Both the position numbers and the translations under genes were made by a program. This document shows, one piece after another, positions 26,973 through 36,240 of a stretch of DNA of 64,000 nt. Position 1 is the first letter of the stretch. Each line of letters starts with the position of its first letter. The stretch lies in NCBI RefSeq assembly GCF_000015665.1, contig NC_008817.1, positions 434,001 through 498,000 of the forward strand, given 5' to 3'. A model generated the notes under the pieces. The model worked only from the letters and a program-made list of their open reading frames with translations. It was not told the DNA's origin and did no database searches. The DNA comes from Prochlorococcus marinus str. MIT 9515 (GTDB lineage: Bacteria; Cyanobacteriota; Cyanobacteriia; PCC-6307; Cyanobiaceae).

Positions 26973-28736
26973 CTACATCATACCAGGCATACCCATGCCT
27001 CCCATGCCAGGCATACCCATGCCGCCCATGCCAGGCATACCCATGCCGCCCATACCAGGCATACCCATGCCTCCCATGCCAGGCATACCCATGCCTCCCA
27101 TGCCGCCCATGCCTCCCATTCCACCCATCGGATCTGCTCCGGGTCCTCCAGGTGCAGGTGCCTCTGGTTCTGGGATGTCAGCTACTGCAACTTCTGTTGT
27201 AAGAATCATTGCTGCGATTGATACTGAATCTTGAAGAGCTAATCGAATAACTTTAGTTGGGTCTAATATTCCTGATTGATTTAAATTTTCATATTGTCCA
27301 TTATTAGCATTAAAGCCTTTATTAAGTCTTTTAATATCCGCAATAACTACATCCCCATTAAAACCAGCATTTCTTGCTATTTGTTTGGTAGGTTCTAAAA
27401 GTGCTTTTGTAATAATTTTAATACCTGTATTTAAATCAACTGATTTTTCTTTGCCTAAATTAGAGAGTTCTTCTGAAATCTCTATTAAAGTTTGCCCTCC
27501 CCCTGAAACAACTCCTTCTTCTATGGCAGCTTTTGTTGCATTAAGTGAATCTTCTATTCTTAATTTTTTATACTTCATCTCTGTTTCCGTCGCCGCACCA
27601 ACTTTAATTAGAGCTACCCCACCAGCAAGTTTTGCTATTCTCTCATTAATTTTATCCTTGTCGTATTCTGATTCAGTTATTTCTACTTCCCTTTTTAATT
27701 TTTCAACTCTTGCTTTTACTAAATCTTTGGTATCGTCAAAAGCCACGATGGTTGTTTTATCCTTTGAGATCGTTATTTTCTTTGCTTTCCCAAGATCATT
27801 GATGGTAACCTCTTCTAATTTCATTGATTGATCTTCGCTAATTAATCTAGCCCCAGTAAGAATCGCAATATCTTCTAAAGCAGCCTTTCTTCTTTCGCCA
27901 AATGATGGAGCTCGAACAGCTGAAACATTTAATACCCCACTATTTTTATTTAAAACAAGGGTCGTTAATGCCTCTCCTTCAATGTCTTCAGCTAAAACTA
28001 AAAAAGGAGAAGAGGATTTTTGAATTTCTTCGAGAATAGGAACTAGGTTTGTTAACGTTGAAATCTTTTGGTCTGTGATTAAGATCTTAGGATTTTCAAG
28101 TTCACAAATCTGTCTTTCTTGATCTGTTACAAAATAGGGCGAACTATAACCTCTATCAAAAGACATTCCCTCTGTGATATCTAATTCCGTCTCTAGTGAT
28201 TGGGATTCTTCAACAGTTATAACCCCATCTGAAGTTACAATATCCATTGCTTTTGAAATTATTGAACCTATCTCTTCATCTCCTCCTGCACTTACTGTCG
28301 CAACTTTTTGAATATCTGAACCGTTTATTTTGATACTCTTTGATTTTAATTTCTCTAAAACAATATCTAATCCTTTCTCCATTCCTTTTTTGAGCTCGAT
28401 TGGACTAGCTCCAGCTGCTATATTTTTTAAACCTTCTTGAACCATTATTTGAGTCAAGATTGTTGCTGTTGTTGTTCCATCCCCAGCACTCTCTTTAGTT
28501 TTTGAGGCTACTTGTTCAATTAATTTTGCCCCTAAATTAGAGATTGGGTTGTCAAGGTTGATTTCTTTAGCAACAGTAGATCCATCTCTCACTATGTCTG
28601 GTGAACCAAATTTTCTCTCTATTACAACATTCTTTGCTTTGGGTCCAATAGTTACCTTAACAGCATTAGCTACAGTATTAACTCCGTTTTCGAGCGCTTC
28701 TCGTGAGTCGTTCGAAAAGCTCAGTTGTTTTGGCAT
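26973..28736 (-). CDS. groL: chaperonin GroEL (copy without adjacent groES)
   Basis: 60-kDa chaperonin subunit that folds proteins in an ATP-driven double ring. The N-terminus lacks the usual AAKxI start but has the expected [17 protein letters not shown] (quoted in part), [10 protein letters not shown] (ATP site) and the TLVPILEE and LLVLAED-type apical region. At 587 aa it is longer than typical GroEL (about 545). The C-terminal ~50 residues are an extended Gly/Met/Pro tail. No groES is adjacent. Cyanobacteria usually have a groESL operon plus a second groEL, so this is probably the second copy. No CIRCE operator is seen upstream. Confidence 0.96.
   Translation of the reverse strand: MPKQLSFSNDSREALENGVNTVANAVKVTIGPKAKNVVIERKFGSPDIVRDGSTVAKEINLDNPISNLGAKLIEQVASKTKESAGDGTTTATILTQIMVQEGLKNIAAGASPIELKKGMEKGLDIVLEKLKSKSIKINGSDIQKVATVSAGGDEEIGSIISKAMDIVTSDGVITVEESQSLETELDITEGMSFDRGYSSPYFVTDQERQICELENPKILITDQKISTLTNLVPILEEIQKSSSPFLVLAEDIEGEALTTLVLNKNSGVLNVSAVRAPSFGERRKAALEDIAILTGARLISEDQSMKLEEVTINDLGKAKKITISKDKTTIVAFDDTKDLVKARVEKLKREVEITESEYDKDKINERIAKLAGGVALIKVGAATETEMKYKKLRIEDSLNATKAAIEEGVVSGGGQTLIEISEELSNLGKEKSVDLNTGIKIITKALLEPTKQIARNAGFNGDVVIADIKRLNKGFNANNGQYENLNQSGILDPTKVIRLALQDSVSIAAMILTTEVAVADIPEPEAPAPGGPGADPMGGMGGMGGMGGMGMPGMGGMGMPGMGGMGMPGMGGMGMPGMGGMGMPGMM
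26983..27102. repeat. five 24-bp tandem repeats in the groEL C-terminal tail
   Basis: Five head-to-tail 24-bp units (26983-27006, 27007-27030, 27031-27054, 27055-27078, 27079-27102) differ only at two positions. On the coding strand each adds eight residues of the Gly-Met-Pro type. Being a multiple of three, copy changes stay in frame. This is a good candidate for length variation between strains. Confidence 0.92.
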
Positions 28737-28759
28737 TTTATTGAAATCTTTAAGTTCTT

Positions 28760-28788
28760 ATTATAATCTCCCATGAAATTAAATTTAA
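28760..28788 (-). promoter_or_regulatory. possible groEL promoter
   Basis: On the minus strand a perfect TATAAT (28765-28760) lies about 24 bp before the groEL ATG. A weak -35-like TTAAAT (28788-28783) is 17 bp upstream of it. No CIRCE inverted repeat (TTAGCACTC and its complement) is present in this 133-bp region. Confidence 0.35.
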
Positions 28789-28869
28789 GGGATACTTAAT
28801 TAAGTGGGGAAAGCCGAATTTCTCTTAAACAGCTATCCAAATTAGTTAAATTATGAGTATCTTTAGGTT

Positions 28870-29049
28870 ATGGATAAAACTGATAATCTTATTTTTACTT
28901 TAACTGCTACCCTTGCAGTTGCAATGACTCTTATATACTTTCCTTTAAGATTTTTCTTGACTTTAACTGCTAGAAGTCGAAGATTAAAGTTATTACAAAA
29001 AATTAGAAGATTAAGGGATGAGTTAGGCCAACCATACGAAAGGAACTAA
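28870..29049 (+). CDS. small membrane-anchored basic protein (59 aa)
   Basis: ATG at 28870 opens 59 codons ending at 29049, one base from the convergent fabG stop. The protein has an N-terminal hydrophobic helix (about 8-30, LIFTLTATLAVAMTLIYFPL in part) and a strongly basic amphipathic C-terminal half (ARSRRLKLLQKIRRLRDELG). The regular composition, the exact packing against fabG and the divergence from groEL make this a credible gene. No named family is recognised. Confidence 0.65.
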   Translation: MDKTDNLIFTLTATLAVAMTLIYFPLRFFLTLTARSRRLKLLQKIRRLRDELGQPYERN

Positions 29050-29799
29050 TTAAATACTCATTCCACCATCAATACTTATTGTTTGTCCTGTAATGTAACT
29101 TCCAGCATTACTCGATACTAAAAATGAAACTAAGTCAGCTATTTGTGAGCAGCTACCTAATTTACCTAATGGTATAGCTTTGACTATTTCCTCATTATTT
29201 AATTTTTCAGTCATTTCTGTTTCTATAAAACCTGGAGCTATAGCATTAACATTTATTCCTCTTGAAGCAAATTCTTTCGCACATGTTTTTGTAAAACCAA
29301 TTACACCTGCTTTTGCAGCAGAATAATTTGCTTGTCCTGGATTTCCAATTATTCCAACAATAGATGAAATATTTATTATCTTACCGCTTCTTTTTTTAAG
29401 CATAAATTTTGAAGCATACTTAGTACAAAGAAAAACCCCTTTTAGATTTGTATTTAGAACGTCATCCCATTGCTCTGATTTCATTCGCATTAAGAGCCCA
29501 TCTCTTGTTATTCCAGCGTTATTAATAAGGATATCTATGGATCCATTGATTTTTATAATTTCTTCAAAAGCTTGACTAACAGATTCCTCTTTTGAGACAT
29601 CAAATTTTAATTTATGAACTTTCCCTCCTAAACCTTTAATTAAATTTAAAACTTCTTCTGCTTTCTCATCGGAAGAGGAATAATTTATAATAACTTCTGC
29701 TCCCAAATTGCTAAGTTCTAAGGCAATTTCCTTGCCTATTCCTCTACTGGCACCTGTAATTAACGCAACTTTCCCTGTTAAAGATTCTTTATTTGACAT
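29050..29799 (-). CDS. fabG: 3-oxoacyl-[acyl-carrier-protein] reductase FabG
   Basis: NADPH-dependent reductase of the fatty acid elongation cycle, SDR superfamily. The nucleotide motif TGASRGIGKEIA is at 16-27. NNAGITRDGLLMRM is typical of FabG. The catalytic Ser lies in ISSIVGIIGN, and the Tyr-Lys pair is in YSAAKAGVIGF. The C-terminal GQTISIDGGMSI is canonical. At 249 aa it is full length. It is divergent from ispD with a 93-bp promoter space. Confidence 0.95.
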   Translation of the reverse strand: MSNKESLTGKVALITGASRGIGKEIALELSNLGAEVIINYSSSDEKAEEVLNLIKGLGGKVHKLKFDVSKEESVSQAFEEIIKINGSIDILINNAGITRDGLLMRMKSEQWDDVLNTNLKGVFLCTKYASKFMLKKRSGKIINISSIVGIIGNPGQANYSAAKAGVIGFTKTCAKEFASRGINVNAIAPGFIETEMTEKLNNEEIVKAIPLGKLGSCSQIADLVSFLVSSNAGSYITGQTISIDGGMSI

Positions 29800-29834
29800 T
29801 TGTAAATTTTTATAATTTAAGATCGTAGTACTTT

Positions 29835-29864
29835 TTGTGCAAACATATTGCTTTTATTTATAAT
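29835..29864 (+). promoter_or_regulatory. possible ispD promoter
   Basis: A perfect TATAAT at 29859-29864 lies 28 bp before the ispD GTG. TTGTGC at 29835-29840 is an 18-bp-spaced weak -35. This was judged by eye only. Confidence 0.4.
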
Positions 29865-29892
29865 TATCTAGAAAATATAAATTCAAATTATT

Positions 29893-30564
29893 GTGCATGT
29901 ATTAATACCCGCTGCAGGTAGTGGCAGAAGAATGGAAGCTGGAAAAAATAAATTACTTATTGATTTAGAAGGTGAATCTCTTATTTATTGGACTTTAAAA
30001 TCTGTATTCTCTGCAAGTTTGGTAAGTTGGGTAGGAATAATTGGACAACCAAATGATAAAAAAAAATTATTAAATTCAGTAAAAAAATTTTCTAATGAAA
30101 TTGAATGGATTAACGGTGGAAATACAAGGCAAGAGTCTGTCTTTAATGGTTTAAATTCACTACCTTCTAATGCTGAGAAAGTTTTAATTCATGATGGTGC
30201 AAGATGCTTAATAAATCCTGACTTGATCAATAAATGTGCTTTGGAATTAGAAGAAAATGATGCAGTTATTTTAGCTACTAAAGTTACAGACACAATAAAA
30301 ATAGTTGATAATGAAGGTTATATCCAACAAACGCCAAATAGACAAAATTTGTGGGCAGCTCAAACTCCTCAAGGTTTTCTAGTGAAGAAATTAAGAGAAG
30401 CTCATGAAATGGCGATTGAGAAAAATTGGAAAGTTACAGATGATGCCTCACTCTTTGAAATGTTGAATTGGCAAGTGAGAATTATTGAAGGGAATTCTTC
30501 GAACATAAAAATCACATCTCCATTAGATTTGCAAATAGCGAAACTATTTTTAAAAGATTATTAG
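29893..30564 (+). CDS. ispD: 2-C-methyl-D-erythritol 4-phosphate cytidylyltransferase
   Basis: Third enzyme of the MEP isoprenoid pathway, transferring CMP to MEP. The CTP-binding loop is PAAGSGRRMEAGKNK (about 6-20). HDGARCLINPDLI and ATKVTDTIK are conserved core motifs, and WAAQTPQGF is the family signature. At 223 aa it is typical. The start is GTG at 29893, immediately before the first beta strand. Its 3' end overlaps the convergent peptidase gene by 4 bp. Confidence 0.95.
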   Translation: MHVLIPAAGSGRRMEAGKNKLLIDLEGESLIYWTLKSVFSASLVSWVGIIGQPNDKKKLLNSVKKFSNEIEWINGGNTRQESVFNGLNSLPSNAEKVLIHDGARCLINPDLINKCALELEENDAVILATKVTDTIKIVDNEGYIQQTPNRQNLWAAQTPQGFLVKKLREAHEMAIEKNWKVTDDASLFEMLNWQVRIIEGNSSNIKITSPLDLQIAKLFLKDY

Positions 30565-31433
30565 TAACAAGGAATAGAAATACTAAGTATTCCATTATTT
30601 CCATTTAATGTAGCTTTACAACCAAGAGGAATGCATGCATTCCCAGATATATGTCCAATTGGGAGATCAAAAAGAATGGGAATATCAAATTCTTGAAATC
30701 TCTCAAAAATTAAGCTTTTGAGTAATTCTTTCCACTCAGGGGTATATAGATCATCTGAAAAACTTCCGAATCCAATTCCTGCAATTTCGTTTAATTTTTT
30801 TGTCATTCTCAAATAAGTTAACATTCGATCAATTTTATAAATATCTTCATTAATATCCTCAAAAATTATTATTTTTCCTTTTAATTCCGGAAAGTGATTA
30901 GTACCAATTAAAAAAGAAACAATAGTTAGGTTAGATACAATAATTTCTCCAGTTGCTTTTCCTTTCTGTAAAGGGATCCCCTTAATATCCTCAACATACC
31001 CCTCAAAAAGTAAATTTCTTAGTCTCCTTAAACTCCATTCAGGTTCTTTAAAAAGAGTAGTGATCATAGGGCCATGAATCGAGCCAAAGGATCCTTGTTT
31101 ATATTTTGATAACAATAATGAACATGTATCAGAGAATCCCATCATCAAGCCATCACCCCAGTTTGGATTTTTTTCTAAAAGTCTTGCGGATCCCCAGCCT
31201 CCTTTAGCGAAAATGATAAGCTTACTATTTTGTGCTTTTTTGAGTTCTTCAAATCTAGTTTGATCATCTCCAGCAAAATAACCAAATTTTTTTGAGAGGT
31301 TACCGTTGATAGCAATTTTTAAATCCCATGTTTTTAAAATATTTATGCCTTTTGTAAAATTTTCTTCTTTATCGATAAAAGAAGCAGGCGCTAAAATGTT
31401 GATTTCATCGCCTTTTTTTAATTTAGTTAACAT
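30561..31433 (-). CDS. LD-carboxypeptidase family protein (peptidase S66)
   Basis: Serine peptidase family that trims the terminal D-residue from tetrapeptides during murein recycling; MccF relatives have other amide targets. Seen are FAKGGWGSARLL (about 94-105), the nucleophile loop MGFSDTCSLL (Ser about 118), IIFEDINEDIYKIDRML with a conserved Glu, and GHISGNACIPLG with the catalytic His. At 290 aa it is normal. It lies 12 bp downstream of ubiA on the same strand. LdcA-type function is the default reading. Confidence 0.87.
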   Translation of the reverse strand: MLTKLKKGDEINILAPASFIDKEENFTKGINILKTWDLKIAINGNLSKKFGYFAGDDQTRFEELKKAQNSKLIIFAKGGWGSARLLEKNPNWGDGLMMGFSDTCSLLLSKYKQGSFGSIHGPMITTLFKEPEWSLRRLRNLLFEGYVEDIKGIPLQKGKATGEIIVSNLTIVSFLIGTNHFPELKGKIIIFEDINEDIYKIDRMLTYLRMTKKLNEIAGIGFGSFSDDLYTPEWKELLKSLIFERFQEFDIPILFDLPIGHISGNACIPLGCKATLNGNNGILSISIPCY

Positions 31434-31445
31434 TAGTTTAATAAT

Positions 31446-32333
31446 TTATGAGGAGATTATGATTCCCAACAAAATTAATCCACCATATATTGTTTGGTTT
31501 TTGAAATGATTACCAATTTTTTTAATGGAATGATTACTTTCAGGGAAGATTTTTAAGATATCTTTTTGCATTAAAAAAGCTGTTATTAACCAAATGGGCC
31601 AAAAAATTAAATTTAATTGATTGATTAAAGCACAAATTGCAAGAAAACTGGAAGTCAGAAAATAACAAATTTGTATGGTGATTTTTGTATTAGATGCAAG
31701 GTTAACCGCAGAACTATTCACCCCAATTTTAAGGTCATATTTCATATCAGCCAAAGCATATACAGTATCAAAACCAAATGTCCAAAAAATTGTAGCGAGC
31801 CAGCAAAAAAGTAAAACAATACTTTTAATATCCCCTTCGTTAGCAGCCCAAGGTATCAAAACTGCGAATCCCCAGCATAATGACAAGATAAGTTGGGGAT
31901 ATTTAAACCATCTTTTTGCAGAAGGGTAAATTAGGATTAACGGCAGGGCAAAAAAAGCAAGTGAAATAGAAAGTAGTCTTCCATTCTCTGGAAGTGACAA
32001 AGTTAAAAAGAAACTGCATATTATTAAAAATATAAGAATTAAATAAGCTGTTTTATTACCAATCTTATTTGCAGCAAGAGGTCTGTTTTGGGTTCTTAAG
32101 ACTTTTTGATCTATTTTTTTATCCCAAATATCATTAGCAATACAACCTAAACCACTAACTAATAATCCCCCCATTATTATTTTCAATAACATATGAAAGC
32201 TTGGATTTGATTCTGGAGTAAGATACAAACTCCACCCAGCAGGGATAAGTAGAATAAGTCGACCAGTTGGTTTATTCCACCTTAGAAGTTCAAAAAGGAT
32301 ATTTAATTTATATCTGAAGTCTGTATTTATCAC
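31446..32333 (-). CDS. ubiA: 4-hydroxybenzoate polyprenyltransferase-like (UbiA)
   Basis: Membrane prenyltransferase that attaches a polyprenyl chain to 4-hydroxybenzoate, used by cyanobacteria in plastoquinone synthesis. The first Asp motif is NDIWDKKIDQKVLRTQNRPL (about 67-86). A second, DTVYALADMKYD (about 190-201), follows. It is 295 aa with nine helices expected. It is one of three UbiA-superfamily genes in this window, distinguished from chlG and ctaB by the RTQNRPLA sequence. It is followed by the peptidase S66 gene. Confidence 0.92.
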   Translation of the reverse strand: MINTDFRYKLNILFELLRWNKPTGRLILLIPAGWSLYLTPESNPSFHMLLKIIMGGLLVSGLGCIANDIWDKKIDQKVLRTQNRPLAANKIGNKTAYLILIFLIICSFFLTLSLPENGRLLSISLAFFALPLILIYPSAKRWFKYPQLILSLCWGFAVLIPWAANEGDIKSIVLLFCWLATIFWTFGFDTVYALADMKYDLKIGVNSSAVNLASNTKITIQICYFLTSSFLAICALINQLNLIFWPIWLITAFLMQKDILKIFPESNHSIKKIGNHFKNQTIYGGLILLGIIISS

Positions 32334-32455
32334 GAGTTCTTATATTTCATAACTTTAAATAATCTAACTAGTATTTAATTAATTCTATAATTTAATAATC
32401 AATTTTAAGTATATTAATTACGGTATTTAGGATCTCTGTTTTTTAGAGAATAAAA

Positions 32456-34051
32456 ATGATACAAGAAAACGAATTAAGTAATTTGCAAGAAAAAAATATT
32501 TTAGTAGCCTCAATCGATATAGGAACAAATTCTACTCATCTTTTGATTTCAGAAGTTAATTTAGATCTCAAATCCTTTTCAATAAAATTTACTGATAAAT
32601 CTACAACCCGCTTAGGAGAGAAAGATGAAGAGGGAAATCTTACTGAAGAATCAATTCAAAGAGTTTTATATACCCTTAAGCGGTTTAAGGAATATTGCAA
32701 TAGTAATGGTGTTAATCAAATAGTAACTGCAGCGACAAGTGCTGTTAGGGAAGCTCCAAACGGTCGAGACTTTCTTAATAGAGTTCAAAAGGAATTAGGT
32801 ATTCAAATAGAACTAATAAGCGGATCTGAGGAGGCTAGGTTAATTTATCTTGGAGTATTGTCTGGAATGGCTTTTGAAGATGAGTCCTACGTAATTATTG
32901 ATATTGGTGGTGGCTCTACAGAGTTAATACTTGCAGATAAAAAAGACGCAATAGCTCTTACAAGTTCAAGAGTTGGAGCAGTTAGGCTTAAAAATGATTT
33001 TCTTAATGAAGAACCCATCAGTAATGAAAGATCTAAGTTTTTGAAGACTTTTATTAGAGGGTCTTTAGAACCATCTGTTGAAAAAATAAAAAGGAGACTA
33101 CATAAAGAAAAAAGTGTTGCAATGATTGCTACAAGCGGAACTGCGATCTCACTAGGGAATTTGATTTTGTCTGATCTTAGTCAGCCAAAACAGAAAATGC
33201 ATGGTTATAAATTTAAAAAAGATAATTTAGAGGTTATTTTGGAAAAATTAATTAAAATGCCCATCACTGAAATAAAGAAAATTCCATCATTGAGTGAAAG
33301 AAGAGCAGAAATAATAATCCCAGGAGCATTAATTCTTAATACTTCAATGGATATGCTGGATTTTAATGAGTTAACAATAAGTGAGAGGGCTCTAAGGGAA
33401 GGTTTAGTAGTTGATTGGATGCTTCGCCAAGGAATAATTAAAAACGAATTTAATATTCAAAGTAATATTAGAAAAACCACCATAGTTCATCAGGCTAGAA
33501 AGTTTGGTGTTGATAAAAATAGATCTGAAAAAGTTACTAATATCGCTTTTCAAATATACGACCAAACTAAAAATATCTTTCACAGCGATACTGACTCAAA
33601 AGCAAAAAAGCTCCTTTGGGCAGCTTGTCATCTTTATAGCTGTGGAAAATATGTAAACATAAATTCGTACCATAAACATTCTTGGTATTTAATAAAACAT
33701 TGTGAATTATTAGGTTATTCTCAATTGGAAACAAATATTATTGCTTCGATTGCTAGATATCATCGAAAGACTTTGCCTAAAAAAAGACATGAATCGTGGC
33801 AAAGTTTAATTTCAAAAGAAGAAAAAACAATAGTACTTGAAATGTCCTTGATTTTAAGATTAGCGGCGTCCTTGGATCAAAGACCTGAGAATGTAATATC
33901 ATCAATAAAAATTAAATTACAAAAAAATGCTCTTTCAATGGAAATAATACCTTTTAATTCAAATCAAGATCTTCTTCTTGAGAAATGGAGCTTAGAATCA
34001 TGTCGCAATGCGATTAAAGAACTCAAAAACTTAGAGTTAAAAGTGGTTTGA
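32456..34051 (+). CDS. ppx: exopolyphosphatase / ppGpp phosphohydrolase (Ppx/GppA)
   Basis: ASKHA-fold phosphatase that removes terminal phosphate from polyphosphate or pppGpp. The phosphate-binding motifs SIDIGTNSTHLLI (about 19-31) and IIDIGGGSTELIL (about 148-160) are intact, as is TAATSAVREAPNG. The C-terminal ~200 residues form an HD-like helical domain. At 531 aa it is a long-form Ppx. The 3' end overlaps the convergent RodZ-like gene by 88 bp, which is unusual in length. Confidence 0.93.
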   Translation: MIQENELSNLQEKNILVASIDIGTNSTHLLISEVNLDLKSFSIKFTDKSTTRLGEKDEEGNLTEESIQRVLYTLKRFKEYCNSNGVNQIVTAATSAVREAPNGRDFLNRVQKELGIQIELISGSEEARLIYLGVLSGMAFEDESYVIIDIGGGSTELILADKKDAIALTSSRVGAVRLKNDFLNEEPISNERSKFLKTFIRGSLEPSVEKIKRRLHKEKSVAMIATSGTAISLGNLILSDLSQPKQKMHGYKFKKDNLEVILEKLIKMPITEIKKIPSLSERRAEIIIPGALILNTSMDMLDFNELTISERALREGLVVDWMLRQGIIKNEFNIQSNIRKTTIVHQARKFGVDKNRSEKVTNIAFQIYDQTKNIFHSDTDSKAKKLLWAACHLYSCGKYVNINSYHKHSWYLIKHCELLGYSQLETNIIASIARYHRKTLPKKRHESWQSLISKEEKTIVLEMSLILRLAASLDQRPENVISSIKIKLQKNALSMEIIPFNSNQDLLLEKWSLESCRNAIKELKNLELKVV

Positions 34052-34530
34052 TTTTTCTTTTTAAGTTCTTGTTTTGGAATTTGATTTTGGAAAGAGTTTG
34101 AAATGACATTAAAAATTAGAGAGGAGGCTAAAAGGCCTAAAATTCCCGATATCAGAATAAACAAAATAGAGTTATTATTCTTGATTTTTTTGTTTTGTTT
34201 AGTTTTGATTAAAACTTCCTGAACAATTTCTTCAACTTTTACTTCCGGTCTTTCAGTTTTAAATTCGTTCATTATAAATTCTGTATCAACTTTAAGCTTT
34301 TCTGAAATTCTACGAACCATTGCTTTTATAAAAACTTTTTCTGGTAAATGTTCTTCATTACCGCCTTCTATTGCTTGAAGTTGGTGAGTTCCAATTTTTA
34401 AATCAGTAGCTAATTCTTCAATTGAAAGATTTCTGCTTAATCTGGCCTCTTTGATAAAATTCCCAATTCTTTTTAAAGAAGAATTATTTATTGAATTATT
34501 GTCTGAATTATTAGAATTTATTTCGTTCAA
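33964..34530 (-). CDS. RodZ-like helix-turn-helix membrane protein
   Basis: A 188-aa protein with an N-terminal Xre/RodZ-type helix-turn-helix (IGNFIKEARLSRNLSIEELA at about 21-40, then LQAIEGGNEEHLPEKVFIKA). A single transmembrane helix follows (ILFILISGILGLLASSLIF, about 132-150), then a short basic tail. RodZ links the MreB cytoskeleton to the membrane, but the usual large periplasmic domain is missing. The last ~29 codons overlap the end of ppx on the other strand, so the tail may be a non-conserved extension. Confidence 0.78.
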   Translation of the reverse strand: MNEINSNNSDNNSINNSSLKRIGNFIKEARLSRNLSIEELATDLKIGTHQLQAIEGGNEEHLPEKVFIKAMVRRISEKLKVDTEFIMNEFKTERPEVKVEEIVQEVLIKTKQNKKIKNNNSILFILISGILGLLASSLIFNVISNSFQNQIPKQELKKKNQTTFNSKFLSSLIALRHDSKLHFSRRRS

Positions 34531-34587
34531 AGCAATTGATTTTTTCTCAATTATAGTGATTTATATTTATCTATCAACTTTAATCGA

Positions 34588-35343
34588 TTATTTATTCCTA
34601 AAGAGATGATTGTAAGAAGGGTTATAAAGATTAGACCTATTTGTAATATTTTTAATTGCAGGACTAACAATATAAATAGTAGTTCTAATAATCTCTTTTT
34701 CACGAGTAAATTTTTCCATATCCTTCAATTCAATTAGAGATGTCCAACCATCATCCCAAGAGACTCTGTAGCCAACGATTACTTTAGTTTCTGGAGGGTA
34801 AAATTCTAATAAGATTTTTTGAGAATTCTTTACGTGCCTAGCACTTAGATAAAGACATAAAGAGGATTTGTGCTTCGCAAGTTCCTTAAGAGATTCTTTC
34901 TCAGGCATACCAGTTCGGCCTCCTGCTCTCGTCAGAATTATAGTTTGAGTAATATCCGGAATTGTAAGCTCAGCCTGATGATACGCAGCAGCAACTTGAA
35001 AAGCACTTACACCAGGGATGACTTCAGTCTTGATGTTGTTTAGCTTTAGTATTTCTATTTGTTCTTTTACTGCTCCATATAGGCATGGATCTCCATCATG
35101 CAATCTAATTATAGTTTTACCTTCATTGTATCTTTTTATCATTATTGACGTTATTTTTTCTAAAGTAAGCGTACTTGTTTTTATTTTTTCAGAACCCTCA
35201 AGTGAAAAATTTATAATTTTTTCAGGAATTAAAGAATCAGCCCAAAAGATAACCTCTGCTGATTTTATTTTTTTTAACGCTTTAATTGTTAATAAATCAG
35301 GATCGCCTGGACCAACTCCAATAAATGAGATTTTTTTATCCAT
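34588..35343 (-). CDS. cobM: precorrin-4 C11-methyltransferase
   Basis: SAM-dependent tetrapyrrole methyltransferase of the aerobic-type or shared corrin ring pathway. [14 protein letters not shown] (about 9-22), [16 protein letters not shown] (about 80-95) and [14 protein letters not shown] are the family blocks. The [20 protein letters not shown] segment (about 130-149) is typical of CobM/CbiF. At 251 aa it is normal. It is one of at least two corrin-related genes in the window, the other being CobT-like. Its start overlaps the end of lgt by 8 bp. Confidence 0.93.
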
Positions 35344-36229
35344 TCTTTCTTGTTTTTTTATTATATGTTTTTAATCTTAAAAAAAATATTCCAATTAATC
35401 CAGAGGAAAATAAAACAATACTAATAAACTGAGCCATCCGTAATCCCCCATCGCAAAAGGGTGGGAGTCCCCCAAGACATAAAGGATCAATTCTTAAACC
35501 TTCAATCCAGAATCTTCCAAAACTATAGCCAATTAAATACAGACAACTTATAAAGCCAGGTCTTAATGAGCTATTAGTATTCTGTTTGTAAAAAATAGAA
35601 ATTAATAATATAAAAATCAAAAAATTCCATAATGATTCATAGATAAATGTTGGATGAAAAAACTGATAATTTATAAACTCGATTGGCCTATTTTGGAGAG
35701 GTATAAATAACTTCCATGGTAACTCTGTCGGTATTCCAAAAGCTTCGTTATTAAAGAAATTGCCCCATCTACCAATTGATTGACCAAGAATAATGGATGG
35801 AATTAGTATATCCATAAAGGTCTTAAGATGAATATTTTTAGATTTGCAAAAAAATAAAATAGATAAAAATCCTCCAATTAATCCTCCATGGATTGCTATG
35901 CCCCCTTCCCAAATAGCAAGAAAAGAGGGTATTTGAATTACGTTATCAAACAGGTTAAAAGAAGTAAAAAAGTTATTACCACTATATTGTTTCCATTCAA
36001 AAATTACATAATAAAATCTAGCGCCGATGATTGATGATATTATTAAAGAAGGTAGAATATCACTTATATATTGAGGGTTAATATTCCTTGATTTTGCAAG
36101 CTTTTTAGAAATAAAAATTCCAATTAATACAGATAGGGAAATTAGCAGTCCATACCATCTAATAGTTAGAAAACCTAAATTTAAAAATGTATCTCCAGGT
36201 GATTGAATAAAAGCTTGATGTGTAAGCAT
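35336..36229 (-). CDS. lgt: prolipoprotein diacylglyceryl transferase
   Basis: Inner membrane enzyme that adds diacylglycerol to the lipobox cysteine of prolipoproteins. The Lgt signature [13 protein letters not shown] lies near residue 154. [15 protein letters not shown] at the start and [10 protein letters not shown]-type [13 protein letters not shown] near the end are also conserved. It has seven helices and 297 aa. It would process the lipoproteins predicted at 13.7 and 16.1 kb. It is 11 bp downstream of petA in a petC-petA-lgt-cobM run. Confidence 0.96.
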
Positions 36230-36240
36230 TTAAAGCCTAA

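Noticed and set aside
26995-27831. Antisense open frames over groEL (Pro/Met/Ile-rich)
   Set aside because: They are shadows of the repeat tail and of GroEL codons. GroEL itself is beyond doubt and there is no independent start or homology.
28737-28869. CIRCE operator upstream of groEL
   Set aside because: No TTAGCACTC/GAGTGCTAA inverted repeat is present in this space.
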